A DNA stretch of 64,000 nucleotides. It comes from Conoideocrella luteorostrata (lineage: Eukaryota; Ascomycota; Sordariomycetes; Hypocreales; Clavicipitaceae). The notes beneath the pieces are model-generated. The model had not been told where the DNA came from and searched no databases. It worked only from the letters and a program-made list of their open reading frames with translations. This document shows positions 49,693 through 61,798 of this stretch, piece after piece; the first letter of the stretch is position 1, and each line of letters starts with the position of its first letter. The position numbers and the translations under genes are program-made. The stretch lies in contig JASWJB010000213.1 in assembly GCA_032433595.1 (NCBI GenBank), positions 1 through 64,000 of the forward strand, read 5' to 3'.

Positions 49693-52600
49693 ATGGCAGC
49701 TGAGACTTCTTCGCCCGCTCGCGAGCCTCCCACAGCACCAACCCGTGGCCGTGGCAGAGGCGGGCGAGGTGGCCGTGGTCGAGGCAGAGGTGGTGGCAGA
49801 GGTGCTTCTAATGCTGCCGTATCGAAATCTACTCCTGCCTCTCGTGGTCGAGGCGGCACGCGCAGAGGAAGAGTAAAGAACTTCTCCGACTCGCGTGTAC
49901 AGGCTGCCTATGAACGACAGCGCGACCTCAAGGCTACCTACCAAGCTGTTGCTTTTGCTCTAAAGCCAGCCTTGCAGGAACTTGCTGAGCGTACTGTTGA
50001 TGACATGTTGCAAAAACCAGATTCCCATAAGCAGGCCAAGGAGTATATGCCTATTGTCGAAGAGCTTGCGGACAGGCTGGACAATAGGTTGCGCGAATGT
50101 GACAGGCGCTTCGATTGCGACATGAATCTGGCCAAACACAGTTTCAGTGCCGAGAAATATGTCACTGAAAAGGAATTTCAGGTTCGTTTTGCCTCCCCAA
50201 ACTCTTGTACATGCAACTGCGGAATTGTGTGACAAGTTGCCGTTTGTATACTAACGCAGAACCACAATTGTTCCAGAACGGTGTGAGCGACATACTGGAG
50301 CAATTCTACGAGGGTCAAGAAAATCGTCTCCGCATTCTCGCCGCTCTTCACTCAAAGGATTTACCAGTCGATGTAAGTAATCATTCATCCCGCGCGAATC
50401 CCTTTTCCTTATTCTTCCTCCCTTCACTTTGCCACTCCACTGTTGATGCACGTCTTGCTGATGCGCCGCCAACCAGGTCCGTGATGACCAATATGAGTAT
50501 CGCGTCATTTCCGACGCTTGCCTGGACAATGAATTTGGCATCTACGAATGCTACAAGAATGGTCACCTTGTGCCATACCCTTCTCGTGTCATCGGCACCG
50601 AAATGTGGAGAAAGTATCGTGAAGCCGAAGCTACTGCTCCTGCGCCCCGAGAATCATCTGCTGCTCCCACTCCTCCTACACGAGGCAGAGGTAGAGGTCG
50701 CGGCGCAGGTGCCAGCGCTGGCATCAAACGTAGAGCTCTGGACCAGCTTGATGGCCAGACGACGCCAAAGAGATCTACCCGCAACATGGACGATAGTCAG
50801 CTACTTGCGCCAACGCCGAGGGCTCCGGCTCCTATGAAGGGTCTGTTAGCCTCAGCAGCCAATGTAGATGACGATCCCGAGGCTGCCAACGGGGAAGAAG
50901 AGTCGGTGCCTGCTTCCCCGGAGCCTCCTTCTTTAAATGGCGGTACCTCATTCACATCTCGCGCTCACAGTAGACAGCTTGCTCGCGAAAAGAGTCCTCA
51001 GCTGCCCAAGAATATTGGAGAGCCAGATGAATATGGCATTCGCTCCTACATGCAACGGCCATCAATGCGAGCGATGGGCATCAACAGTCGAATTCTTGCG
51101 CCGCGTCCATTCACGTTCGAAGACTGGGAAATAGGCTTCAGAGACTCATCGAACGATGCCTCCAAGGGCCACACTCGCGCCAAGCGGGGCAAATACCTTG
51201 ATACCCCCAACAGCAATGGCATTCATTATGACCTTTGGTGTAACGGCTATGATTATTCTACAACCAAACCCGAGGACTTTGATCAGAAGCTGGTGAAGAA
51301 GTATGGCGTTCACCCAACATATGGAATTTTCCTGCCCTCAAGCAGCAACGAGCCGGAGCCCCCCAACCCTTACACTATGCCAGGAAAGCCCAATTTGTTC
51401 ATTGCCAATCCGACTGGGCGGATATCTCATGGTTCAAGGTCGTTCCAATCGACAACAAACGAACGCCGCTCAGAAGAGCAGCCCATACGCATGAAGATGA
51501 AGGCCAATCTCCATCGGTTCTGTAAATTATCGGATATTGATGTTGAGGATGTGTCTATTGCGGAGTATGTCGAAACTGACGATGAGCTTCGGTCAAAATC
51601 TTTGGGCACGGCCGAGAAGGAATTCAGCTCAAGGCCCCAATTCTCCGAAACCTCTTCGGAGGTCGACGAAGTCGAGTCGACACCACAGGAACAACCTGAG
51701 CAACCAGATGGCGGCGGTCTGTCAGCCATGTCGGTCCTGACTTATGCTTCAGCATATGTTGCCGCCCAGGAGGTTATTCGCGCAGCTCCACCAACGCCCA
51801 AGCCTGCCCGTTACGATGCCATCCGTGATGTTTTCACCGACTCGAAGCCTGATCCTCCTCCCGCTCCTGAGAGCAACATCGGTCTCAACTTTCTTGCAGA
51901 ACTTTGCAATGTTGAATCACGCCTCCCAGGCTCGTCCGGCGAAGAGGAACCAACACCGAGCTCTGCGGCTCCTATTCCTGCTGAACCCGAGGTTCGAACA
52001 AACATCAAACGAGAGGAGCTTCCTCCTGTTACATCGTTCAACCATGGTTCTATAAATTCAAGGCTCAGCAGCCAGGAGCCACCACCATTGTATATGCATG
52101 GCCAAGCTGACCGTCTGCCGCCACCCCCAAGTGGCCATATCCACGATCGGCAAGGATACCCCGTGCCTGCTGCCACCCCTCAACAAGACTACAAGTCCAG
52201 TGTGCTTCCTCCTGGGCCACCTCACCAAGATCACGGAGGCTATTATCGACCTCCTCCAATTCACAGCAGTGCATATCCACCTGATCCTCGCCCCATCGAC
52301 CCAGCCTACAATCCTCGTCGACAGAGCAATTACGGAGTTGAAGCTTCCCAACAGCCCGCGTACGGTCGCATGTATTGGCCGACGCAATCTTCACCCCCAG
52401 GGCCAGCTGGAGCAGCGGTTCCGTCAGCCCATCAAGTCTACCATCCGCCTCCACCGCCATCTTCCTCAAGGATTTCGTTTTCCCGAGGCGTCAGCTCAGA
52501 ACCGCTTCCCCCTTTGCGGCCTCCCCGTGGACGCACTCAGTCTGGGCCTGAGGAGCCGCCGTACGATCCGAACATACGCGGTAGTTTGCACAACTCTTAC

Positions 52601-53635
52601 TACCCTCCTCCCTCACAGCCCTATCATCGGGGATATCCGGTTCTGGAGACACATCAACCCCCCTCTCTCCAGTCCATGGCAGGCGATAGGATCCTACCAA
52701 ACCCCCAGCAGGGAAACCCCCCTTACATGGGCTCCCCACCTCCGGCAGGTTATATGCCACAGATCTTGTCGCCCACATTCGGTGGCGCACCAGGGCTTCC
52801 AGGTTCGATGATGCAAAGCCCACCTGGAACTCCTCATGGGGGTCCGCCGGGCTCGGCCCATCGACATCGATCGACACTCTCTGGATCATCAGATGCGGGC
52901 TCGAATAAGTATCGCAAGCTGCAGCCGGCTCCTGTCCCTGCTCATCGTGCGTGGTCAAATAAGCCCGAGCTGAAGACAATTCCTTATGACCACAAAGAGA
53001 CGGGTTCTTCTGCGGCGCTGCCAAGCTCAGGTCCAACCCTAATAAGAGGATGGAACGTGAACCAGCATCGTAAACGAAGCAGGCACGAAAAGGTCGATTC
53101 TTCTCTAATCGACAGGGACGAGTCCAGATAGCATCCGGATCGAACCACGGTGACGAAGATTACGACGGATCAGCCGAACTATAAGTCTATTAAGTTTATC
53201 ACGCCGATGACGTTGCCTCCTCTCTGCCCGCGAAAGGGCATGGTCCATCCACAGCGACCAGAAGTCAAAATGGTAGTGGCCAAGATGCCCGATGAGCCTC
53301 TCGAGCTGGAGAACGTGTCTATGTATGGCTTTGGCGCGATACCAAATCTGGAAGCGTCAGAGTCTTCGGAGGCACCGTTGAAACGTCGTTTACGACCCCG
53401 AAAGGAAAAGAAACGTGAAGCAACGAGCGATGCAGAGGTCGTGATCCTTGATATCAAATCACAGCCACAGCGTCCAAAGTCATCCGTTGCTAAATCGAGT
53501 TCAAGAGCACGGGCATCATCTAGTCGCACCAATAAGAGGGTGCTGAAGCCTAAACCCGGTGATAAGAGTTTGCCTATCGAGATTATGGATGGCGAAAAAA
53601 TGTCTATTGCCTCTGGACACCGTGCAACCAAGTAG
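49693..53635 (+). CDS. Large RGG-box, proline-rich nuclear-type protein
   Basis: Four exons (49693-50181, 50277-50372, 50477-53056, 53132-53635; introns 95, 104 and 75 nt) encode 1222 aa. The N-terminus is an RGG-rich box (about 18-60, RGRGRGGRGGRGRGRGGGRG), followed by a helical, charged region (about 60-200, VQAAYERQRDLKATYQAVAF; RDDQYEYRVISDACL), a second short RG tract, and long Pro/Ser/Tyr-rich disorder. The C-terminal tail is basic (KRRLRPRKEKKR). I do not recognise the family; the ordered N-terminal region suggests a conserved fungal domain, and RGG tracts suggest RNA binding and arginine methylation. The last intron is inferred: the long frame is closed by one TAG (53129-53131), the same frame then stays open for 167 more codons, and a 75-nt GT-AG intron ending exactly in that TAG, with CTAAT branch motif, joins both without shift. 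If the intron is not used, the protein ends at about residue 1076. Confidence 0.8.
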
Positions 53636-54715
53636 AGGCTGCACAGGCATTACTACTATTATTCTACCGACTTGGTTGTGTTACTTGTACCATTTTCTCT
53701 CGGCGTACATGCAATTTTTTTTTTTTTTTTTTACTTTTCTTTTTATTTTTTTATTTTTTTTTCCTTATAGTGCTGCTACGTTTAGCTGGCTCTCATCTTC
53801 TGCATGGCCACTATACCCTCTTGTGTTATTTTCCGTGAGTACAGACGGGAACAGGAGCACCGACCATCACTTTGAGAGCGGTTTATCTCCTTGTCCTGTG
53901 GCATCAAATGGCGTTTAAGGACTTCCTTCATCATTTTTATTCCAACCTCGTATTTTCCATATCCTGCATTTTTTTTTTCTTTATTCTTTTTTTGCTGCTG
54001 TCTTTCCTATCAACCATGTATGTGTATGTGTATGTATGTATTTCAGCCTACATGTCGTTTTGCCGTACTAGGTAAAATGGCTCTTAATTACGAGGCAAAC
54101 AAAATGGGACTGCGCTGCGGATACACCGATACATTGGCAGGACTCTCTGTTGCAGGAGACCATCCTCATGACGGTCTGGCATAGACGGTTGTCGTTTTTT
54201 TTCGGAGGGCGGACGTACCCCTTACGAATAATGAATAAAAGTTTTAGGATGAGTATTCAAAATCACTCTTCTGCACTGAACTGAATTTGCTGTTAATGTG
54301 AATGACATGGTCGTAACTTGCTGGCATGTTTTCTTGTTTTTTTGTCCCTTTGTTTTTTTTAAATGGGTCCACGGATTCCCAGGTCAATATGACGATGATT
54401 GATCAGCAGCTATTTAGCTATTCTACTGCCTACGAGATAATCAATAACCAATGACGAACTAAACCATTAATGTCTCTCCCAAACTCATCTCGTGTCATGC
54501 TGCCTACTCTTACATGGTATCACTCTGAATGATGCTACTCTCCTTGATCCTTTGATGTGGTATCCAGTCTTAATATGTCGTCGGGCTGAGCTGGGCTGGG
54601 CTGAGCTCGAAACCCATCTCTCATCACCGGGTCTCTTTTTTTTTTTTAAGCGAGGGGCTTTTCGCCGAGTTTCTTCATTGATGGAAGCTTGGACAAAGTA
54701 GCACGTCGTGTCTCA
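53636..54715. other. Convergent 3' region
   Basis: About 1.1 kb between the RGG-protein gene and AOS1, which point towards each other. It is T-rich with long T-runs (about 53716-53762, 53970-53990, 54640-54650), as in fungal 3' UTRs. A 35-codon ATG ORF at about 54078-54185 is unsupported. Confidence 0.65.
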
Positions 54716-56528
54716 TTACGAAGCTGGCTGGTCTGTTGGGGCATCGGTGGATGTTTGCTGGGTTTGCTGGGTTTGTTGGGTTTGTTGGGTTTGTTGGCTG
54801 GCAGGTTCTTTTGGATCCTTTGGTGGATTTTCTTGTTGCTGCTGTTGCTGCTGTTGCTGCTGTTCTGGAACTTGCTGAGCCGGGTGATGGTGCTGCTGCT
54901 GCTGCTGAGCCGTCGTCGGGGCAGCGGTATCGGTATCCATAGGCATGCCACCACCTCCGCTCAAATGCGGCACACTATTTACAGGCATGGCCGCCATGGT
55001 CTGATATGGGATATCCCCTGTGCCAAACATGCCCACGTCGCCGCCGGCCGGCCCAATACCAGCCATGGAATTCGGTGCCCCAGAGGCATTGGGAACCGAG
55101 AGCAGGCTCGCGCCTAGGGCTAGCTGTGGGTGAAGAGGGTACATGAGGGCCTCCATGGTGTTTCCGTCAAGAATGACTGTGTTCTGGATAGGCTGCTGCG
55201 ACTGGCCCAGCACATTGATGACATCCTGTGCCAGTTGACCACCCAAAATGGCCGCTACGGGGGCAACCTCGCTGCCTAGATTCTGGAGGAAGCTGCGTAG
55301 GAATTCAGGCTTGAGCGTCTCGCTGGGCAGGCTAAGTGCTTTGTGCTTCTGCGTGGCAATCTGCGTGAAGAGCTTCAGGTCCTCTCTGTTGCTGGGCAAG
55401 CGACCACCCTGTAGCTGCTTGAACTCCCAGAGTGCACGCAGACAAGACAGCGCGGGAGTCACGGAGGTTAACCGCCGCTTGGAGGAGGTGTATTCGGCAG
55501 GAAGAACGGCAACATCGCTGGCTAGGAACCACGTGGAGTAGAGCTCGCGCTTGGTGACGGATTCAATGGTCTTGTTGCCTTGTGTCTTGGTCTTGACGTC
55601 GATGATGGAGCGGGTGCGGGTTTCCTGTTTTGGGGGGGTGGTGGTCAAATTGCCGGCCTCGCGTTCGATGACATAGTCGTGCTCGATGAGGTCGCTGAAT
55701 ATGAAGCCGTACATACCGTGGGTGCCAGCTGCGTAAAATGGCCGTCCGTTTATTCTGGTGGCTGTGTTGATGATGTTGAATGTGTCGGGGCCTAGGTCCG
55801 TGGCAATGACAACGTCATATGCAGCAAAGTAGCTGGGCCCTTTGGCCGTGACGCTTTCGGGATCAACGTGTACTTGGACACGTGGGTTGAGCTTGCGAAG
55901 CTCATGGCTTGCGGCTTCTGCGCGGTTTTGGCCGATGAGGCTCTCGCCGCCCTCACTAAGTAGGAACTGGCAGCCCAGATCGACCTCGGAGACAGGCGAG
56001 CCGTCCAGCAAGGTGATGGACCCGACGCCCGCGAGAACAAGGTTCTTGGAAATTTCGTTGCCCAGACCACGCATGGTGACGAGCAGGATGTGGGCATTTT
56101 GAATCTTCTGTTGTGCAGCCATACCCCAGAGACGGATTTGTCTGTCGTAAAGGGCGACATCGGCTGTTTTTTCAGATTTCCAAGGTCAGCAACGACTTTA
56201 ACTCATCGGTATGGCATAGGGGCAGGAACTTACCCGGAGACACGGTATTTTGAGGGATCTCCATTGGCGCGCCATTCGGCATCAACATAGGCATGAGATA
56301 TGATGATGCGTCACCCATGGGCAAACCACCCAAGCTAGGGTCCTGGAGAAACGGCTGGCCGGCCATCATCGCAGCCATCATTTCCGGGTTCGCCTGATGC
56401 AGCATAGATTGATCAAAGGCAGGCATGTTGCCGTTGGGGTCCATGTGTTGTTGGACGGGCGGTAATACGCCCATGTCTGAGTCTGCGCCAGTGTGGTCTT
56501 GGCCTTGGCCTTGGTTTTCCTGGTCCAT
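54716..56528 (-). CDS. AOS1: SUMO-activating enzyme subunit 1 (AOS1/SAE1) with extended tails
   Basis: Two exons (56234-56528 and 54716-56163; intron 70 nt) encode 580 aa. The adenylation-type core starts at residue 99 (ADVALYDRQIRLWG) and contains LLVTMRGLGNEISKNLVLAG and ITLLDGSPVSEVDLGCQFLL, diagnostic for the Aos1 side of the SUMO E1. With Uba2 it activates SUMO by adenylation, mainly in the nucleus; Aos1 itself has no catalytic cysteine. Two unusual parts surround the core: a 98-residue Met-rich N-terminal extension (NPEMMAAMMAGQ; YLMPMLMPNG) encoded wholly by exon 1, and a C-terminal tail of about 120 residues rich in Gly/Met, then Gln runs and five QQT units. The core alone is close to the usual length. 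The tails are probably disordered; a role in interaction is possible but unproven. Confidence 0.9.
54754..54798. repeat. Coding minisatellite, five 9-bp units
   Basis: Five tandem TTTGYTGGG-type units within the AOS1 C-terminus encode the QQT repeat on the minus strand. The next 110 bp contain further CTG/TTG runs that encode poly-Gln. Length variation between strains is likely. Confidence 0.85.
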
Positions 56529-58670
56529 TGCGATCCGTCGCCCGCGAGATGCAATGTGCACACTTATGGAAAAAATGAAAGTCTTTTTTGTTTTTGTTCC
56601 AAACTATGTGTGGATGAGTGAGTGAATGAGTGAGTGAGTATCTGGTAGCTCGAGGAATCGAAGAGCAATTTGTGATAAGCCTGAGTCTGGAACGCGTGAA
56701 TAAGGCGAAGTGAAGCCAAGATGAGATGAGGTGATAAAGCCGTGGTCCGTCCGTACTCTAGGATAAATAGCCAAAACCGGTACGCCAGAATGATGTATCG
56801 CTATTTGGGACTTGAGGAAAAGCTTATAAAGGAGCGAATTGGGCTATAGCAATACTAAACTTGAGCTGTCAAGGCATGCAAGCGGGTTCATTCTCGAGGC
56901 CTGGATTGAGGTGCGACCCTGCGCGTGCTTTGCTTGCATGTCCAAATGGTTGCGCACAGCTCGGTCTGGCCGTCCGAGCAGCGCTGACGTAAACAAGGCT
57001 TTGGCTTCTCTAATGTGGGTTCACAGAGACCGCCGCCTGGTTGCCAGCTGCCAGCTGCCAGCCGCCTGGTGCTGCTACCCTGTAGCCAGCCACTTTATCT
57101 GGATTTGTCGTCCATTCGTTGCATTTGTCTGTCCATTTCGACAAGCACTGGCAAGGCCAGCAGCTCATTTCCCTTGGCATGGGGAGAATCTGACGGTACA
57201 TACAAAGGCCGAAAGGACGTGCTTGCATACGTGTGGTAACGTGGCCATGTAGGCTGTCTGCACCTTACATGACAAACCAACATACCAAAACACCCCCCCA
57301 AATCAACCAGGCCCAATCGCTTGCCGTCTTTACAAGTGAGTTATTCATGCAGTGCGATGCAGACCCCAAACCGGTCTACTCGAAGACAAATGATGAAGAT
57401 GGGGATTTGAAAGCCTAGGAGGAAGGGCGAGTTGGCTTGATAGGCACACCTTTCTGTCTCCTTTCCCGTTCGAGTCGTCCGATTTGCGCTCCAATGGCAG
57501 GATGGGTGGGAGCACATGGGTGCACATGGATGCACTGTGTCGTACATTAGATATGTCGGTCGATCGAAACGCAGCATGTGTTTTGCTGTTGTCCTGGGCC
57601 TGCGGTATTACTATTTGCTTCTCACATCCCCCCGAGCTCATTTCCGCCGGCCAGCCAGGCACGATAGATAACCTTGAGAGCACGGATGGGCATCCGTCCT
57701 CACAAACCTTGTAATTTAGTGCCGTGCTCAATGAACGGGTTTACCTTGACGCTCTTGACCCTCTCTCCGACTCTCTGACCGTGCAGCTTCCGATTTATTA
57801 TCCCGAGGAGCCAGTTTGCCTACGGGCCATTGTCCGTCCTTCGCCATGCTCGCTGATACAGCCCATTCATTCATTCATTCATTGCATTGCATTGCATGAC
57901 CAACGCTGATGATAGTCATTCACCGACACAACACTGACTCTCGGCTTCGGTCTCCCCGCCCCTTCCCTCCCCTCGATTGTCTAGATAACTTAGCATGCTC
58001 CCCAAGGCCTGCCAGCAAGTGTTAGCTGATCCACCGGCTGGCCCATCGTCGACACTATCGCCCTCCACTTATGGCGTCTAAACCCGGCAGCAGCCCAGCT
58101 GAGTGAGCGATAACTACGGAGCAGTTACTCGGTACATGAGGAGGAGGAGGAGCTGGAGCCCACCGCTGCTCGTCAGATCAGTGCAGCTGGGCGTGAGCCT
58201 TCTTGTTCTCGCCTGATGCTTTTCCTCACCTGACCTGACTTGCCTCCAACGTGGGACTGTGACCACACAAGTCCACCGCCGTCATTGTTTCACCTGTGCG
58301 CTTCTGTCGACTCTCGCTTCCTCCGCTTCCCCCCCATCCAACTTCTCTTCTCACAAATCACTTTTCACTGAATTTCTAGCGGCGCTTTGCATTCGCTTTT
58401 GCTCTGGTCGTACTATATTCTCAGAGCAACCGCTCGCAACCAACTGCTCGCAACCAACCCACCCATCCAGCCACTCATCTTTATCTTCTACGGCTGCCCG
58501 ACGTCACTCGTAGGCCCGGCGCTAACGATCAGACACCGGATCCCACACCATTACCACCACCAGCAGTTCATTCCCACACCGAGTGACCAAACCTCCTTTA
58601 CCACATTCGCAGCACAGCATCAGTACAGACTAGGGACGACGAAAATTGGACTTGATACGCAGCCGTCTCC
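56529..58670. promoter_or_regulatory. Divergent intergenic region, 2.1 kb
   Basis: It separates AOS1 (-) from the beta-sandwich protein gene (+). It includes a GAGT repeat near 56616-56640, a (CATT)n-like tract near 57868-57895 and a GAGGAG run near 58140. The last 350 bp are pyrimidine-rich, like a 5' UTR. No gene is supportable. Confidence 0.6.
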
Positions 58671-60370
58671 ATGGCCTCCGGATCGGGGGCCGGTTCTGGC
58701 GGAGGATCCCGTCAAAACCGCCCTCGGGATTCCTCTCAAGAAGAATTCCCCCCTCTACCCAGATCAGCACCACGCTTACCGCCGTTGCGAACGTTGAATT
58801 CCGACCGGGGACAATCTAACCCGCCATCGCCATCACCACTCTCATCTGCCACCCTCAGTAGCATCGCATACTCCACCCGGGCCGCCACGAGGGTCTTGTT
58901 GGCTGCGAACCGAAGAGCAGAGCGGGTTCGAAACATCGATGAAAGGGCCTCGAGTTTGGACGACCTCGAGTCAAACTCACTGCATCAGCCGTGGCTGTCG
59001 GCATCACGCCGTGCTCTACGGTCCCGACCCGCCGAAACCCGTTCAAACTACTATGGACAGCCACCAAACTTCGAGGACCTAGATCAAAGCCTCGACGCGG
59101 CCAATGCTCAGCTTCGCACCCTGCTCGACCATGTGAACCTCACGGCCCCTCTGCTTCAATCCACGCTCTCTCCTACAAGTCGGTCTCACGACTTTCCTGA
59201 CGACAATCTCCCTACCAAAAGGCGCAAGATCGACTCCAACCCTCTGGTGCCCAGCTCCAAGGGCTTTCGATATGGCAGGTATGGCCAAGTTGAGCCTGGA
59301 CAGCTGCAAATGGAGATTGTGAGCTGCGATGGGGGCATGTTCTCCAATGAGTCGTCCTATGCGGCTGAGAACATCCTCAAAGACGACAACTCGGTATACT
59401 GCACAAAGGGAAACAGGTGCAATATCGTGCTGCGACACCAAGGCGCTATGGTCTTTACTCTCGAGGAGCTCACCATCAAGGCCCCCTCCTCCATGAACTT
59501 TTCTCACCCGTAAGCCCGCCCTCTTCCTTCCTTTAGACGACCGGCCATATGATTCCAAATTTACCTAACATCCATGACCGCAGCAGCGTCCGCGAAGGCA
59601 TGGTATTCGTCTCCATGAAGCAAGACGACATGCTCAGCCGCACAGCCCAATACCAGATCCAGTACACGGCAAAGCCCGCCGACCAAATCCCGCAACATAT
59701 CATCTCCATTCACCACCACCAAGACGGCACCCGCGTCCACCGATCCCACTCCCACCACCCGCCTCATAACCACCACAGTCACCGCCATCGCGATCCTCTA
59801 GACGCAGACCGACGCGATCACCGCGTCGCCGAAATGCCCTCCGAATTCTCCTCCAATCTACCATATTTCAACATAACCACCGAATGCACCTCCGACGACG
59901 AAGAGAACGAGCTCATAGCGTATGATCTCCATCAGGCACCCAACCGCATCGGCTCCCTCCCCTTCGAAACCGAATCGTCCGACTCCGAAGACAATGCCAT
60001 CCCGTTCGCCCGAACCGGCTTTGCGGAAGCATTCGATCGCCAGTTGCCAACCCTATCAAGTACCGGCAATGCCTATACCTCCCACGACAGAGAAAGAGTC
60101 TTAACTGAAGCATGGGACGCCCACAATTCTGCCACCCAGGACGCTGTTCGTGCGGTGGGTGGGGAACTCCTCGTACCCCACGCAAGGTTCTATATTGAGA
60201 AGAAGAAGTCGAAGTGTACGATTCGGTTTGATCCCCCGGTTTCGGGCAGGTTCATTCTTCTCAAGATGTGGAGTTCGCATCATGAACCCTCGAGCAACAT
60301 TGATATTCGGGGCGTCATGGCCAAGGGTTTTGCTGGGCCGAGGTACTTTCCTTCTGTGCAGCTTAGTTGA
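58671..60370 (+). CDS. Conserved-type fungal protein with a probable beta-sandwich domain
   Basis: Two exons (58671-59509 and 59587-60370; intron about 77 nt) encode 540 aa. The acceptor is a tandem CAGCAG, so exon 2 may also start at 59584 and add one serine. The first 180 residues are disordered with a basic patch (LPTKRRKIDSNP) that may be an NLS. A folded region then starts at MEIVSCDGGMFSNESSYAAENIL, continues as NIVLRHQGAMVFTLEELTIKAP and, after a His/Asp/Glu-rich insertion, ends with RFYIEKKKSKCTIRFDPPVSGRF and IDIRGVMAKGFAGPRYFPSVQL. The pattern of strands and the lack-of-enzyme look resemble galactose-binding-like (discoidin/APC10) domains, where such modules bind other proteins. This fold call is inference. 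I believe related sequences are widespread in filamentous ascomycetes, but I cannot name the family or function. Confidence 0.8.
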
Positions 60371-60945
60371 CTGACTGGACGAAAATATACACATATACAT
60401 ATATGTCAATTGACGCGCTGGGAACCACGAGAGCTACATTGGAGCTTTCGTTTCCAGCGCTTTTGCTTGGGTAATATACATTACGGAGCGTGTTTGTGGA
60501 TACTGTGCTTGGAGCCATATATAAACCGCAGTGGCATGATATAGATGGATGGAGCTTATTAGGCGGTTGTCGACTTTATGAAACATATAGATGGGATGAG
60601 CCAAGATTTGGTACAGCCAAAACCAACCTCGCCTAAATGAACCTGACATGCCTCCTATTTGAAATACGACACGCTGTACAGTCAGGTCCGGCGCATATAC
60701 GGAAGTACATAGGTACCAGGGTGATATTTATAACAAAGACATTTACCAACTCGTCTTCACGTACCAATTTTAATTGACGTGAAACGCATGATTGACTTAT
60801 ATCGATACTACCGTAAGAGCTGTTCACTACAAACAAAAGACAACCGACCCAATAAGTTACATCTTCGCCACAGTTATATGGAGAGCGAATCAACTCAAGT
60901 CTACCCAACCTCAGCTGTGCGGAGATCACGCCATGCTTGGTCCCT
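60371..60945. other. Convergent 3' region
   Basis: 575 bp between two genes pointing towards each other; AT-rich, with no gene and no repeat of note. Confidence 0.7.
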
Positions 60946-61798
60946 TCAAGCGGTGCCCATGCTTCCAGGAGCGCCAACCTGGATACCTGCTGGTGGAGCC
61001 ATGGCAGCAGCGATACCAGCGACAATGGCGCCGAAGACACTAAGTTCATGGTCAGCCATTTGTAGCAATGATGCTTCCTGCCGCTTGTGTAGTGACGACT
61101 CACACATTGAAGTGGGCAAGTGTAACGGTGCTTGCTCCACGAAGGTTGTGAAGCTGTCTGGCAACAAAGGTCCCGGCCATTCCAATCATTTTAACCCGGC
61201 TGCCGTTGATTGTATCCAGGATCGACCCTATGTCCTTGCCCTCGGTTGTGTCGAGGAACGACTGGACAACGTCTTCAGCACCGTCGGGTGCATTGAAAAT
61301 GTTACCTTTACTCTGGATGAGACCAACGTACCGCGCCAGATTGTCAGACAATTCGGAGCATATTCCTCTTGTTGAGAGGCTTGAATCGACCGCGGCCGAC
61401 AAGATCTCATCACTTCTGGTGTACACGTATGATGGATGTAACCATCCCATGATCAAGACAGGTGCCATGACAAGAAGGGTGAAGAAGACGCCACGGAACA
61501 CGTACAACGGGTCAACGGCCAACTTCCTGGCGCGAAAGGCAATGTTGAGGGCCATGACGATGGCAGTCAAGCAGCAGATGCTTGCGGCCGCAGCAACGAA
61601 GGAATAAGGGCCATAGGAGTCCGGATCCCAACCGATGGGCCCACTGCTATCCGTGTGTTTCTTGGCATACTTCTTGCCTCGGTGGTTTGCGATAAGTGCC
61701 AAGACAATGAGAATAAAATTGGTGACTCCATAGGAGGCCACAAGAAAGAGTAGGACGGATTTGGATATGCTGGACTTGGGTAGTTTGGAATCGGCCAT
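60946..61798 (-). CDS. Four-transmembrane membrane protein, family unknown
   Basis: Two exons (61104-61798 and 60946-61039; intron 64 nt) encode 262 aa. The ATG at 61798 (MADSKLPKSS) is the first that gives a protein-like N-terminus; the frame is open further upstream but reads pyrimidine-rich leader. Hydrophobic segments: about 12-36 (SVLLFLVASYGVTNFILIVL), 60-85 (SFVAAAASICCLTAIVMALN), 97-120 (VFRGVFFTLLVMAPVLIMGW) and the C-terminal VFGAIVAGIAAAMAPP. Between TM3 and TM4 lies an approx 110-residue soluble stretch with one sequon (NGS). The second exon supplies the last TM segment; reading through the donor would end the protein at FNV. It does not fit the Sur7/PalI signature. Function unknown; probably a plasma-membrane or endomembrane protein. 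Confidence 0.78.

Noticed and set aside
52098..52811. 237-codon plus-strand ORF inside the RGG-protein gene
   Set aside because: It lies within exon 3 in another frame and has no domain; compositional shadow.
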